From Flavobacterium kingsejongi (lineage in GTDB: Bacteria; Bacteroidota; Bacteroidia; Flavobacteriales; Flavobacteriaceae), in the NCBI RefSeq assembly GCF_003076475.1, contig NZ_CP020919.1, positions 496,001 to 560,000 on the forward strand: a stretch of 64,000 bases of DNA. The letters are read 5' to 3'. The number at the start of each line of letters is the position of its first letter. Within the stretch, counting starts at the first letter, position 1. Of the stretch, positions 1 through 10,311 are shown one piece after another. The position numbers and the translations under genes were made by a program. The notes below the pieces were generated by a model. That model searched no databases and had not been told where the DNA came from. It worked only from the letters and a program-made list of their open reading frames with translations.

Positions 1-1467
1 ACACATGCGGTTCGAATAGTTGATCAAGTTGTGGAATCCCTTAATATCCAGCCTCTTTTAAAAGCGTACAGTAAAGAAGGTAATCCTGGATATCATCCAA
101 AGATGTTACTCAAAGTGATGTTGTATGCTTATATGACTAATATCTATTCTTCGAGAAAGATAGAACTTGCACTTCGTGAGAATATCAATTTTATGTGGCT
201 TACTTCTATGACTATTGTTGATCATAATACAATTAATAGATTTAGAAGTGATAAACTAAAAGAGAGTTTTAAAGAAATCTTCAAGCAGGTAGTTTTGATG
301 TTGGCCTCAGAAGGACTGGTGAATCTAAAACAAATTTATACCGACGGAACAAAAATAGAAGCTCAGGCCGGCAGGTACACTTTTGTGTGGGGTAAGAGCA
401 TAAAAACCAATAAAGCAAAAATGCTCACCCAGTTGGAAGAATTATGGAACTATGCCCAAAGTATCGACAATGAAGATGACCCCAACCCGGAACCAACAGA
501 GTTCAAAGAAATCAGCAAAGAGGTAATTGAGAAAACTGTAGCTAAAATAGATGCCAAACTCTCTGGTAATGAAAAGACCAGTTCTAAAGCAAAAGCTAAA
601 TTACGCTACATAAAAAATAATTTTACTTCCAATCTTGAAAAGTATGAAAAGCAAGAAGCTATTCTGGGAGAAAGAAACAGTTACAGCAAAACTGACACCC
701 AGGCTACTTTTATGCGAATGAAAGAAGACCATATGTTAAACGGACAGCTCAAACCAGCTTATAATACTCAAATATCTACACAAAATCAGATCATTGTTCA
801 TTATACCATCCATCAAAATCCGACCGATACTAAAACACTCCAGCCTCATTTAGAAAATTTGGAACAAACCTTTGGTAAAAAAGTATTTAAAAAGATAAAA
901 GAAATAACTACTGACGCAGGTTATGGAAGTGAAGAAAACTACGATTATCTGAAACAGAAGAAACTCAAAGCTTTTGTGAAGTATAATACTTTTGAAAAAG
1001 AACAAGATCAAAACTACCAAAAGAAACACAAGGCTTTTAGCAAGGAAAATCTCTATTACAATCCAGAAGAAGACTATTATGTATGTCCAATGGGACAAAA
1101 AATGCATAAAACATATCAAAACCAGAAAACAACAACTACAGGATACACCCAAACCTTATCGCATTATCAGGCCAAAAACTGTGAAGGCTGTTCACTTCGA
1201 GGTCAATGTTTTAAAGCTCAGGGAAACAGAAGCATCGAGCGAAACCACAACCTTGAAAGACATAAACAACAAGCAAGGGAATTACTACTAAGTGAAATAG
1301 GAATACAAAGAAGAAAGCAACGCTCTGCCGATGTAGAGCCTGTATTCGCTCAACTCAAGCATAATAACGGTTTTAGACGGTTTTCTTTAAAAGGACTTCA
1401 AAAAGTAGAATTAGAATTCGGATTAATGGCTTTAGGTCATAACTTAAGAAAGAAAATTGCAGCATAA
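1..1467 (+). CDS. IS1182-family transposase, 5' end beyond window
   Basis: DDE transposase that cuts and joins the ends of its insertion sequence. The reading frame is open from base 1, so the GTG at 31 is internal and the true start lies left of the window. An N-terminal transposase domain (about the first 100 residues) is followed by a catalytic region: Asp in TDGTKIEA, Asp in TDAGYGSEENY and a late Glu in ADVEPVFAQLKHN. This spacing, and the Cys pairs VCPMG and CEGCSLRGQC, fit the IS1182 family. The lysine-rich middle (about residues 120-220) looks like the coiled insert common in this family. The element's left end is not visible, so its terminal repeats cannot be defined. No frameshift is seen, so it may be active. 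Confidence 0.88.
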   Translation, partial: THAVRIVDQVVESLNIQPLLKAYSKEGNPGYHPKMLLKVMLYAYMTNIYSSRKIELALRENINFMWLTSMTIVDHNTINRFRSDKLKESFKEIFKQVVLMLASEGLVNLKQIYTDGTKIEAQAGRYTFVWGKSIKTNKAKMLTQLEELWNYAQSIDNEDDPNPEPTEFKEISKEVIEKTVAKIDAKLSGNEKTSSKAKAKLRYIKNNFTSNLEKYEKQEAILGERNSYSKTDTQATFMRMKEDHMLNGQLKPAYNTQISTQNQIIVHYTIHQNPTDTKTLQPHLENLEQTFGKKVFKKIKEITTDAGYGSEENYDYLKQKKLKAFVKYNTFEKEQDQNYQKKHKAFSKENLYYNPEEDYYVCPMGQKMHKTYQNQKTTTTGYTQTLSHYQAKNCEGCSLRGQCFKAQGNRSIERNHNLERHKQQARELLLSEIGIQRRKQRSADVEPVFAQLKHNNGFRRFSLKGLQKVELEFGLMALGHNLRKKIAA

Positions 1468-1532
1468 AGGCAATTTTTTACTCCCGTTAAAATCTAGATA
1501 GTTAAAATCCAAAATTGTATCAAATAAAAAAA

Positions 1533-1570
1533 CCGTCTCAAAATTTGTTTTGAGACGGCTTCTTTTTTTT
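1533..1570 (+). terminator. Rho-independent terminator after the IS1182 transposase
   Basis: An 11-bp perfect stem (CCGTCTCAAAA at 1533-1543 with TTTTGAGACGG at 1548-1558) and a 4-base loop are followed by a T-rich run at 1561-1570. It lies 66 bp after the transposase stop. Since the IS right end has not been defined, the same inverted sequence could lie inside or at the edge of the IS terminus. Confidence 0.75.
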
Positions 1571-1628
1571 GCCCTTTTTTAAACAGCAATTCCAAAATTA
1601 GCCGTCCCTCAAATCGAGAGCCTAGCAA

Positions 1629-1777
1629 TCAAAACAAAAACGGATTATATCTTTTCACAATCGCCTGGCCCGCAACAATTAAAAAAGGAAATACTGATGC
1701 CAAAGCCATTCGTATAAATTAAACAAAATAAGCAGCACCCACTACAATTCCAGCTACAATTCCCCGTTATGTAACCA
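1629..1777 (-). pseudogene. Possible decayed small membrane-protein gene
   Basis: The stretch 1571-1805 has no intact gene. On the minus strand one frame reads as a hydrophobic protein (segments GIVAGIVVGAAYFV and MALASVFPFLIVAGQ, ending RYNPFLF) but is broken by two in-frame TAA codons. The composition resembles small Flavobacterium inner-membrane proteins. I do not recognise the family, and an AT-rich chance frame cannot be excluded. Its position beside an insertion sequence would fit decay after disruption. Confidence 0.22.
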
Positions 1778-1805
1778 TTACAGTTTGTTTAAAATTTGCC
1801 ACAGC

Positions 1806-2141
1806 ATGAAAGCCATTCGAAAATTATCCGCTCCTCTCTATCTTATGTTATTAGTATTACTGCTTAGTGTGGCATCCTGTAATGATGATGACACCGGAAC
1901 TTTTAATGCCCGCGAAAGCCAGGAAATGGAAATTGTGGCGACCATCAAAACATGGGTAGGAAGAAACCGCTCGGAACTGGAAAACAAAATTATATGGAGT
2001 TCACCTGAATTTATCGCGCGAAATGCCGCCGGTGATGCAGTCGTTCGTTTTTCGGTCATCCAGGAAAACAATGCAGACCTGAACAAAATAACCTTTACTG
2101 TCGATAATGGCACAGTACTCACGGAAAAAGAAAAAGAATAA
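1806..2141 (+). CDS. Small lipoprotein of unknown function
   Basis: Encodes 111 residues. The start is set at the ATG at 1806 because it gives a standard signal peptide: KAIRK, a leucine-rich core, then lipobox LSVASC with Cys25. A TTG 21 bp upstream is open but not needed. The cysteine is followed by NDDD, an acidic stretch like the lipoprotein export signals that send lipoproteins to the cell surface in Flavobacteriia. The mature part is about 85 residues, polar, and contains a WVGRNRSELENKIIW segment. I do not recognise the family. It is a lone plus-strand gene that faces the minus-strand pbpC gene 23 bp away. Confidence 0.6.
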   Translation: MKAIRKLSAPLYLMLLVLLLSVASCNDDDTGTFNARESQEMEIVATIKTWVGRNRSELENKIIWSSPEFIARNAAGDAVVRFSVIQENNADLNKITFTVDNGTVLTEKEKE

Positions 2142-2164
2142 TCACCAATACAGTATGCAGTCTT

Positions 2165-4540
2165 TTATTCCCGTACAATCTCAATACGACGTTTGATCTC
2201 ATTTCCGAACTCATCTGTAACCGTAATGTAATATGTGCCGGATTTCATCTCTAACGGCATTTCATGGAAGGTTTGTGTAGTACCCAGATACGTATTATTT
2301 ACATACCAGAACAATTTCGAACCCGGCTGGGAATGTGCCACTTTCAATAACACCGACTGTACCTTACTCTCAAAATTCTTTGTCAGGTAAATTTTGCTGT
2401 TTTCCTTAGGGTAAATAAAATCCATCGCAACGTTTTGTGTCGACAGGCAATCACTCCGGAACGGCGGTAACGTAAAGTAATCGGTATGTTTGCTTTTATA
2501 ATACAACTCCATTACCGGCGGTAGCACAAACCAGCTTTTAGTAATGATATTTTCGATATTTTCACAGCTACTATTCACCTGGAACTTTTCTGTTGGATCC
2601 AAATGAATCATTTTGTGGTACGGGCAGACTTTGGTCCGTTTGCCATTTACCGGAATATATTGTTTTGTTTTAGGGCAATTATCCTGTGCGAGATAACCAC
2701 TGAGACTGCATACTTCGGCCTCTTCCAGGTCATTGAGCGGTGTACCAAACCATCGGGAACGCTTGAGCAGGTTAAAAACATCAAACAAAACCGGGGCTGC
2801 ACTACTGACTCCGGTCAGGGTGGGACGGCCTTCGCCGGTGGCATTCCCTACCCATATCCCTACCACATAGTCTTTTGTCGTTCCAATAGCCCAGGCATCA
2901 CGGTTTCCAAAACTGGTTCCGGTTTTCCAGGCGATTTCCAAAGAGGAATCATAAAAGCGCCATGCTTCATCCCCCTCGGGGCGGTTTACTTCCTTCATCG
3001 CATTATAGGTAAGCCATATCGATCCCGCACCCAAAACATTTTTAGCATACACTTCCTTTCCGAAGTCCGTCAGGATAGCGGCATCAACATTCAGGTTCGA
3101 AAATTCCCTGGTGCGGTACTTTCCGGAATTGCGGTTGTATTCATTTAAGGTCGAAGACAGGTTGGCATACGTTTTACATAAATCCCAAAGATTGGATTCT
3201 GCACCACCGAGAATCAACGATAATCCGTAATGATTAGGATGTTTGTTGATATCCTTTAGCCCAAACGCCTGCAATTCTTCATAGAATTTATACACTCCAT
3301 AATCCTGCAACATCAGTACCGAAGGAATATTCAGCGAACGTGCCAGGGCACGCTGCGCAGGGACTGCCCCATCAAAAGTACGGTTGAAGTTTTCAGGGGT
3401 ATATCCAGATATTTGCGTGGGAACATCGGCGATTAATGTATTGGGCAATAACTTTCCATCATCCAGCATTCCGGCATATAGTAAGGGCTTTAAAATACTC
3501 CCGGTACTCCGTGGCGCTGAGATAATATCAACATCTTTTTGATGGGCTTTGTCTGTAGGTGCATTTCCAATATAGGAAACCACATTCCGGGTTTTCACAT
3601 CAACCACCAATATGGCAATATTATACACCTCATTCTGCCGGTATTGGTTATAATATTGCGTGGCGATCTGGTTGACGCGGTTTTGCAGGACTAAATCAAT
3701 TGTAGTCCGGATGCGCTGCCCTTCTTTCTTCTTTGCCATCCGGTCTAACAGGTGTGGTGCTACCTGCGGCAAAGTGAAAGGCTTTTGCGGTAGGCTTTCC
3801 TGCAATGATAAATCATAGGTCATTTTATCGATTACCTTTTCTTCATACAATTTTTTGAGGAGGCGATTGCGTTTCAGCAGCAATATTTCCTGGTTCTTTC
3901 CCGGATAGATCAGGCTGGGTGCATTGGGCAAAACCGCCAATACCGCCGTTTCCGCCCAGGACAATTGACTTGACTGCACCCCAAAATAACGCCAGGAAGC
4001 CATTTCAAGCCCCACGACATTACTCCCAAAAGGAGCATGTGCAGCATAGAGCCCAATGATTTTATCTTTGGAATACCGAAGCTCCAGCCGTGTAGCCAGT
4101 ACAACTTCTACTAATTTTTCAAAATAGGTGCGATGCTGTCCTTTACGCGATAACCGGATTACCTGTTGTGTGAGCGTACTGCCTCCGCGCACCACCTTTC
4201 CTGCCCGGCTGTTTTGCCGAACCGCACTGACCATAGCCGCGGGATTGAAACCAGGATGGCTGTAGAAATACTGGTCTTCAAAATAGATAATACATTTTTT
4301 AAACTTATCGGGAACGGTATCCTGCTCCGGAAAACGCCACTGACCATCACGCGCAATTTTTGCCCCCAATAATTCGCCCTGCGCACTTTCAATGACAGTG
4401 GCATAAGGAGTGGCAAATAGTGTTCGGGGCAGGCAAAAATAATACCCTGCCAAAAGGATCAGGAGTATAATCGATTTTATTTTATGCCGGCGGATCCTGG
4501 TACCAATGCGATTGAGGTATGTAACAAACTTTTCTTTCAA
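2165..4540 (-). CDS. pbpC: Penicillin-binding protein 1C (bifunctional PBP)
   Basis: Periplasmic peptidoglycan glycosyltransferase/transpeptidase of 791 residues. A cytoplasmic tail and one membrane segment (about 24-42) precede a GT51 domain with the catalytic EDQYFYSHPG (88-97) and GGSTLTQQ (119-126). The penicillin-binding domain carries S348-I-L-K351, SLN at 402-404 and KTG at 539-541, so all three active-site motifs are present. The C-terminal ~100 residues, with FIYPKENSKIYL, match the beta-sandwich domain (BiPBP_C) that distinguishes PBP1C. It lies 142 bp downstream of the alpha-2-macroglobulin gene on the same strand, the usual pbpC-yfhM pairing. Family and pairing are established; cotranscription is inferred. 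Confidence 0.93.
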   Translation of the reverse strand: MKEKFVTYLNRIGTRIRRHKIKSIILLILLAGYYFCLPRTLFATPYATVIESAQGELLGAKIARDGQWRFPEQDTVPDKFKKCIIYFEDQYFYSHPGFNPAAMVSAVRQNSRAGKVVRGGSTLTQQVIRLSRKGQHRTYFEKLVEVVLATRLELRYSKDKIIGLYAAHAPFGSNVVGLEMASWRYFGVQSSQLSWAETAVLAVLPNAPSLIYPGKNQEILLLKRNRLLKKLYEEKVIDKMTYDLSLQESLPQKPFTLPQVAPHLLDRMAKKKEGQRIRTTIDLVLQNRVNQIATQYYNQYRQNEVYNIAILVVDVKTRNVVSYIGNAPTDKAHQKDVDIISAPRSTGSILKPLLYAGMLDDGKLLPNTLIADVPTQISGYTPENFNRTFDGAVPAQRALARSLNIPSVLMLQDYGVYKFYEELQAFGLKDINKHPNHYGLSLILGGAESNLWDLCKTYANLSSTLNEYNRNSGKYRTREFSNLNVDAAILTDFGKEVYAKNVLGAGSIWLTYNAMKEVNRPEGDEAWRFYDSSLEIAWKTGTSFGNRDAWAIGTTKDYVVGIWVGNATGEGRPTLTGVSSAAPVLFDVFNLLKRSRWFGTPLNDLEEAEVCSLSGYLAQDNCPKTKQYIPVNGKRTKVCPYHKMIHLDPTEKFQVNSSCENIENIITKSWFVLPPVMELYYKSKHTDYFTLPPFRSDCLSTQNVAMDFIYPKENSKIYLTKNFESKVQSVLLKVAHSQPGSKLFWYVNNTYLGTTQTFHEMPLEMKSGTYYITVTDEFGNEIKRRIEIVRE

Positions 4541-4682
4541 GGATGGTAAATTGATAGCGATTATTAGGTAAAACTAAGCAATAACAACCTGATTTTCCTG
4601 CCGTTAGACAAGAAAACCAGGCTGTATCAGATATTAAAATAGTACAAAACGTACTCTGGGGCACCGAAATGCAGCATACGAT

Positions 4683-7600
4683 TTATCGGACCACATTCAC
4701 CCACTGCCCTTTCGTACGGGCGATATAACTGTTATCATACATCGCATCACACTGCACCCCAGGCAAATAATAAGTTCCCGGATATGACGCATTCAGCAGT
4801 ATTTTAAATACTTTGGTTTCCTGACCTCGCAATCCAAAATAGAAGTTGGTCCTGTCATCCCGAATATCGATATAATCAGCTTTGTTATTGGCAAAATCTC
4901 CGTAATCGGTAAAACGGGTATTCACGATTTCCCATCCTGAAGGAAGAATTTGTGTTAATGCTAAATTAGCCACATACTCCATACTTTCATTTCGTATCGT
5001 TACTTCTGCTACAAATTCAGTTCCCTGTTTCAGGGTACTGATCGTTACCGGATTTCCTTTACGATCCTGGAAAACAATATTGGCATACAGGTTTTTCTCC
5101 AGCGGCTGTTCTTCTCCTACCGGCAATATCCCGCTGTTAAGCACTTTTACATAAATCGTATTGCTCTTATTGTTTTTTATCGTAATACTATTGGTACCCT
5201 GGATAATCTCCAGTTTCCTGTCGGCGAATGATTTTGCCGTTTGTATCGATTGTGTTTTACCCGATTGGGTAAATTGTACCTCTACTCCTTTACCGCCATT
5301 GAGCATTGCAAACTTAGACATCGCATATAAACAATAGGCTGTCGTCTGGGTACTCATCCATTGGTTATTGGATAGGTCTTTTGCTACGGTATTTGCCATG
5401 GCAAAAGCTTTTTCTTTCTCTCCCACCAATAATAAAGTCTCCAATATCATGGCACGGTTCCGCTCCGGAGATCCGTAATAGTAATAACTATAACGGTCGT
5501 TCTGAGCCGTGATCGCACTAAGGTTCAACAGGCTTTTTGCCGCATTTTTCTGTCCGGAAATCGCATAGGCTGCTGCCAGTCGCAATTTGGTTTCATTAGA
5601 AATACCGGCAGTTTCCCGAAGCCTGTTCATAGAGGCTAAATCCGGGGATCCTGCCAAAGCAAGCGTATACAAACGATAGGCCTGTGCAAAATCATTGCCA
5701 TATTGCTGCTCAAATCGCCATTGTTTGGCGGTACGCTGCTGATAAGAAATCCATTTGTTTTTAAAATCCAGTGGCAATACATAACCTTTCTTCTCGGCTT
5801 CTATCATAAAATGTCCGGCATAGGAACTTCCCCAGTCATCGGCAGCAGCATTACCCGGCCAATAGGCAAATCCACCGCCCGGCAATTGATAACCCGACAG
5901 TTTTTGTATTCCGGCGGTTACATTGCGCTGGATGTCCTGTTTTCTTTTAGCATCAATATCGACAATATCATTCACATACAATTGTGGAAACACCCCGGAA
6001 GTCGTCTGCTCCAGGCAGCCGTGCGGATACTGGATCAAATATTCCAGTCGTTTATTAAAATCAATGGACGGAAATGAAGAAGCTTCCAAACGGGCTTTGT
6101 TACTGCCTTTGATTCCGAAAGTTTTCCAGCTAATCGTCTTCGAGCTGTTTGGCCCTAATACCACTTCTTGGTAATCATTGGTCACCGGGTTCGGGTTGAT
6201 CAGGTCAAGCTCTACAGAATAGGTAGCCCGTTCTTTTCCGGAAGTGGCAATAATATCTACTTTCCCAATTCCGGTAAGGTCTGCCGCTTCCAGGTTGAAA
6301 TAAACCATTTTTTCATCCGGCTGGCTAAAGGATACATTTTGGGTAGCGTTACCGATAACCTTAAGGCCATTATTCGTTTTGATTTGTACCTGTACGTTTT
6401 TCACCTGTTTTTCCATAGCGAATAAAGTAACAGGAATCGTTACTTTTTCAGATGGCGATACTTTCCTTGGCAGGGAAGCCAGTACCATTAATGGGCTTCG
6501 TACCGGAGTTGCTTTTTCTGCACTGCCATACGCACTGGTTTCCGGATCTCCGGCTACAATCATGGTACGTACAGAACCGATATAATTCGGGATTTTAACC
6601 TTATGCGTGGTACTTTGCCCTTTCCCTAAGGAGAATGGCCCAAGGTAAATTACAACCGGTTTAAAGCGGTTTGCTTTTTTAGCTTTACCACCACCGAGAT
6701 CCTCATCCCCACCAATAGCGAAGACCTGGTTTACCCTTCCACCATAGGCACCGATTACATCATCATACACATCCCAGGTTTTAACGCCCAACGCTTCACG
6801 CGAATAGAAATCATTCCAGGCATTAGGGGTTTTGAATCGGGTAAGATCCAATAGGCCCTCATCGACTATCGCCAGCGTGTACGTCATTGGCTTGCCCGTT
6901 TTCTCCTTTACATTAATAGATACCGTTTGCTCCGGACGTATCACATCCGGCATGGTAATCTGGGGTTCTAATATCGTTTTTTTATCCAGCACTTCAATAG
7001 GTATGATCCCGTACATACGAATTGGCGAATCATTTTTCGTACTCGCATGCGGTTGAAGTAAAGTAATATGGATATAGACATTTGGGGCCATCTTATCCGT
7101 AATCGGAATTTCGACACGGGTTTCACCTTTGGTTGTTTTAGTCCATAAGGTTTGTACCACACCCGATCCGTTTTCAATAGAAATCAGCGCACGGCTGCCT
7201 TCACTGGACGGAAATGCCAGTTTGGCTTTCTCTCCAACATTGTATTTCGTTTTATCGGCAGAGAACATCAGCATGGTTGCTGCAGTTCCATCATTGTTCC
7301 TGGTTTTACCCGACCAGCTTGGCCAGTCGATCAGTACAGTTTCACCTGCTGCATGCCCACCCTGTGTATCGGTTACCCGAACGAGGTACCTGCCCCAGTC
7401 GTTTTCGCCCACGGCAAATTGTACACTGGCTTTACCGGTAGCATCGGTGCTTACTGTAAACGATTTATAGGCAATAGTAGCAGTAGACGCATTATAGCTC
7501 GACATATTATCGTCTGAAGCATCCCACCACCAGCGCCATTCTACCTTATAGACTTTTACATCCAGGTTGCGGACTGCTTTTGGCCTGCCGTTTTCATCCA

Positions 7601-10196
7601 CTGTTACGATATCATACTTATTGACTTTTCCGGTTTCCAGCATTCCATACTTATTTGGCTCCGGCATTTTTACCCCCACATACGTAGTATACGGGGAATA
7701 GGTCGCTGTCATCACATCCGTGCTAAAGTCTCCTCCGTTTTCATATACTTTGGTAATAAAAGCCGCTTTTAGCATTCCGGGTGCCTGAGCCTGCAACTGC
7801 GGCTGTAGCGTCACGGATACTTTACCGTATTCATCCAGTTTCCCCGAGAAGACATTTAACTCTTCGGTATTGAATTTACGCGCGGGATCATCAAAGGTAT
7901 ATTTAGGATAATTTTTAAAGGTCGTTTCCTGCTGTGCAAATTTAGCCTGCATCTCAATTTTGAGGTCTTTTGCTACGGCACCATGCAGCCAGGCCACTTC
8001 TACCTGCCCCACATTCGGGCGTGAGGCTGACAGCAGGCTACCGCCAAAACTGCTCTTTATTTTCAGGCGGTTCGGCTTGATGGTCTCAATTTTAATCGCT
8101 TTATAGTACTTGGCTCCTCCCACACTCACAACTGCTTCCCAGCTTCCCGTTGGAGCATCAGGACGTGTTGGAACAACAAATCTATAATGATTTTTATCAC
8201 TGTATTTCTGGATCATCTGCACGGCTAATTTCCCGTTAGGATCCGTCAGTTTTAGTTTTATTGGATGGTTCACCGGTAATTTACTCGCCCTGTCATTCAG
8301 GATAAATGACAGGTAAAGTGTATCCCCGGGACGCCATACGCCACGCTCTCCATACAAGTAACCTTTAAGCCCTTTCTGCAGCTCGTTTCCGGAGACATCA
8401 AAATTACTGAGCGACTGCGACAATCCATCGTCCAGTTTCAGGTAGGTACTGTTATTGTCTTTCGTAACGATGGCAAAAGAGGGTTTTATTTCCGGCTCAA
8501 AAGTAGCCGTACCATCCCCACCAGTAGTAGCACTGCCGCATTTTTGCTGCTGGAACGTATACAGGTCAATTTTAGCCCCCGAAACCGGTTCAGTCGTTAC
8601 AATATTATTTACAGCGAAGAAATAAGAACCGTTTTTGCCTCCTTTGGCGATCACCCCTAAATCGGTAGCCAGTATATTCGTTGCTGTTTTTGCATTGTAA
8701 TAATAGGAATCCGAACAAGGATCCTGGTTTTCACGCCATTCATAATTATCATAGTAATAATAATCGTCATAGCCAATCTGGAAATTATCCTGTTCTTCTT
8801 TTAAAGTGAGCTCTTCCCGCTCCGGTTCGGAATTCTCTGAATCGGACGGTGCTGTGCTGCATTTGTATAAAGAATAGGCTTTCTTAAACGATAGCTCTAC
8901 CCGATAGATCGCACCCGGTTCCGGTTTTATAATGGAAGCCAGATCCAGGGCAAATACATTCCATTTGGTATAATTCGGTAGTTTGTCCTGTGTCAGCTGG
9001 ATCGTCGTTTTGGCTACCGGCAAGGCAACTTTGGTCAGGTTATAACTTCCGTTGAGGTTGTTATCCTGCAAAAACTGAAGCACATTATCCTGGTATATCT
9101 TGTACACTTTCACATCTACCGCTTTCAGGTTCGAAGCCTCAAAATTAATTTTCAGGTTGCTGGAGCTCGGCAGTATGGTTCCATTTTTCAGGAAACGGAC
9201 ACCGGGCTTGAAGGGTTCAAAAGTGATCTTTTCCGTATGGGTCTCCCGCAATTTGGCACCATAGGTATTTTCAATCCCCTGGAACACTTCCACCAGTAAA
9301 TCCCCTTTTAAAGGCTGTTCAAAAAATACTTTTAATACATTCCCATCGGTTCCATAGGTCAGGTTCGTGGCATTTTCTACTGACACCAATCCTTCAAAAT
9401 TCTGGTCTTTTTTAATTGGATCTGAGAAATTGATCGATAACACCTGATTCACATCATCCGGTGTTTTGATGCCTACTACTTTAAAGTTGTCTTTGCCGGG
9501 AATGGCAAAATCCTGGTTGCCTTTCTGGTCAATATCAAAATCATCCCCATCCCATGAAATTTTTACGGCACTGTCGCCTTTTTCACGGTGGATGCTATCG
9601 ATCATAAAACGAAATTCCGTCTTGGTACTGGTAGCAGCATCAAATCGTAATTTTAATTTCTTTCCATTCTGTTCTGCCACAACCAGTTTCTGGGCTGTAG
9701 CCGGATCCAGGTCATCGCTGGTACGGATGGTCGCATTGAGGTATTGCCATTCCGGGCTATAGGACTGCAGGTCCTTGGTTTCCAAGATGAAGTCCTGCTT
9801 GATTGTTTTTACCGTAAAGTTAAAGTCGGATAATTTCTCCGGTGTTTTAATGACCTTGGAAAGATGGAATTTCACCTGGTATTCCGTTCCGGGCTTTAGT
9901 TTCTTTTCCGGAATAAATGCAATGGTATTGGTTGAAAGTGCCACAACTTTGCCATTCACATCCGGGCTGATGCTAAAGAGGTTTTTATCGAGTTCCTGAT
10001 TGGGCTTCCAGTCGCCTTTATCAAAAGCCAGCACGACACGGATATCGGAAGACGACGAGCGTATCCCCGATGTAAAATCAGACACATAATCCTGAAATAA
10101 CGAAAAATCAGAATTGAATTCCCGTGCCGATTTCTTGCCACAGGACTGGAGTAATACGAAAACAAAAAGGAACTGTAATAAAATTCTTTTCTTCAT
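4683..10196 (-). CDS. Bacterial alpha-2-macroglobulin, thioester type, lipoprotein
   Basis: A very large (1837 residue) envelope lipoprotein. The signal peptide MKKRILLQFLFVFVLLQSC ends in a lipobox with Cys19. The middle holds the MG-type beta-sandwich domains, including an A2M region with the GVWRPGDTLYL and LPRKVSPSE motifs. YPHGCLEQ contains CLEQ at 1394-1397, the motif that forms the reactive internal thioester. The alpha/alpha toroid (PGGGFAYWPG) and a C-terminal receptor-like domain follow. Bacterial A2Ms trap attacking proteases in the periplasm, and partner PBP1C is thought to repair the wall. Length and order match YfhM-type proteins. An Asp/Tyr-rich low-complexity loop lies near residues 465-495. 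A candidate minus-strand -7 element is at 10243-10250. Confidence 0.92.
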   Translation of the reverse strand: MKKRILLQFLFVFVLLQSCGKKSAREFNSDFSLFQDYVSDFTSGIRSSSSDIRVVLAFDKGDWKPNQELDKNLFSISPDVNGKVVALSTNTIAFIPEKKLKPGTEYQVKFHLSKVIKTPEKLSDFNFTVKTIKQDFILETKDLQSYSPEWQYLNATIRTSDDLDPATAQKLVVAEQNGKKLKLRFDAATSTKTEFRFMIDSIHREKGDSAVKISWDGDDFDIDQKGNQDFAIPGKDNFKVVGIKTPDDVNQVLSINFSDPIKKDQNFEGLVSVENATNLTYGTDGNVLKVFFEQPLKGDLLVEVFQGIENTYGAKLRETHTEKITFEPFKPGVRFLKNGTILPSSSNLKINFEASNLKAVDVKVYKIYQDNVLQFLQDNNLNGSYNLTKVALPVAKTTIQLTQDKLPNYTKWNVFALDLASIIKPEPGAIYRVELSFKKAYSLYKCSTAPSDSENSEPEREELTLKEEQDNFQIGYDDYYYYDNYEWRENQDPCSDSYYYNAKTATNILATDLGVIAKGGKNGSYFFAVNNIVTTEPVSGAKIDLYTFQQQKCGSATTGGDGTATFEPEIKPSFAIVTKDNNSTYLKLDDGLSQSLSNFDVSGNELQKGLKGYLYGERGVWRPGDTLYLSFILNDRASKLPVNHPIKLKLTDPNGKLAVQMIQKYSDKNHYRFVVPTRPDAPTGSWEAVVSVGGAKYYKAIKIETIKPNRLKIKSSFGGSLLSASRPNVGQVEVAWLHGAVAKDLKIEMQAKFAQQETTFKNYPKYTFDDPARKFNTEELNVFSGKLDEYGKVSVTLQPQLQAQAPGMLKAAFITKVYENGGDFSTDVMTATYSPYTTYVGVKMPEPNKYGMLETGKVNKYDIVTVDENGRPKAVRNLDVKVYKVEWRWWWDASDDNMSSYNASTATIAYKSFTVSTDATGKASVQFAVGENDWGRYLVRVTDTQGGHAAGETVLIDWPSWSGKTRNNDGTAATMLMFSADKTKYNVGEKAKLAFPSSEGSRALISIENGSGVVQTLWTKTTKGETRVEIPITDKMAPNVYIHITLLQPHASTKNDSPIRMYGIIPIEVLDKKTILEPQITMPDVIRPEQTVSINVKEKTGKPMTYTLAIVDEGLLDLTRFKTPNAWNDFYSREALGVKTWDVYDDVIGAYGGRVNQVFAIGGDEDLGGGKAKKANRFKPVVIYLGPFSLGKGQSTTHKVKIPNYIGSVRTMIVAGDPETSAYGSAEKATPVRSPLMVLASLPRKVSPSEKVTIPVTLFAMEKQVKNVQVQIKTNNGLKVIGNATQNVSFSQPDEKMVYFNLEAADLTGIGKVDIIATSGKERATYSVELDLINPNPVTNDYQEVVLGPNSSKTISWKTFGIKGSNKARLEASSFPSIDFNKRLEYLIQYPHGCLEQTTSGVFPQLYVNDIVDIDAKRKQDIQRNVTAGIQKLSGYQLPGGGFAYWPGNAAADDWGSSYAGHFMIEAEKKGYVLPLDFKNKWISYQQRTAKQWRFEQQYGNDFAQAYRLYTLALAGSPDLASMNRLRETAGISNETKLRLAAAYAISGQKNAAKSLLNLSAITAQNDRYSYYYYGSPERNRAMILETLLLVGEKEKAFAMANTVAKDLSNNQWMSTQTTAYCLYAMSKFAMLNGGKGVEVQFTQSGKTQSIQTAKSFADRKLEIIQGTNSITIKNNKSNTIYVKVLNSGILPVGEEQPLEKNLYANIVFQDRKGNPVTISTLKQGTEFVAEVTIRNESMEYVANLALTQILPSGWEIVNTRFTDYGDFANNKADYIDIRDDRTNFYFGLRGQETKVFKILLNASYPGTYYLPGVQCDAMYDNSYIARTKGQWVNVVR

Positions 10197-10311
10197 AGTG
10201 TAGGGATTAGGGATTTATACTTAAAATCCTATTCATGCTACACAAATTTAGTTGCTTTAACAGAAATATCACATCTGTTAAGATAATTTTATACTAAATC
10301 ACGTACATTTT

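Noticed and set aside
2603-3148. A 181-codon plus-strand frame inside pbpC
   Set aside because: Antisense to the transpeptidase domain; its sequence has no family features.
5703-7517. Several plus-strand open frames of 60-170 codons within the alpha-2-macroglobulin gene
   Set aside because: They lie antisense to a well-supported 1837-residue gene and show no domain, signal or ribosome-site support.
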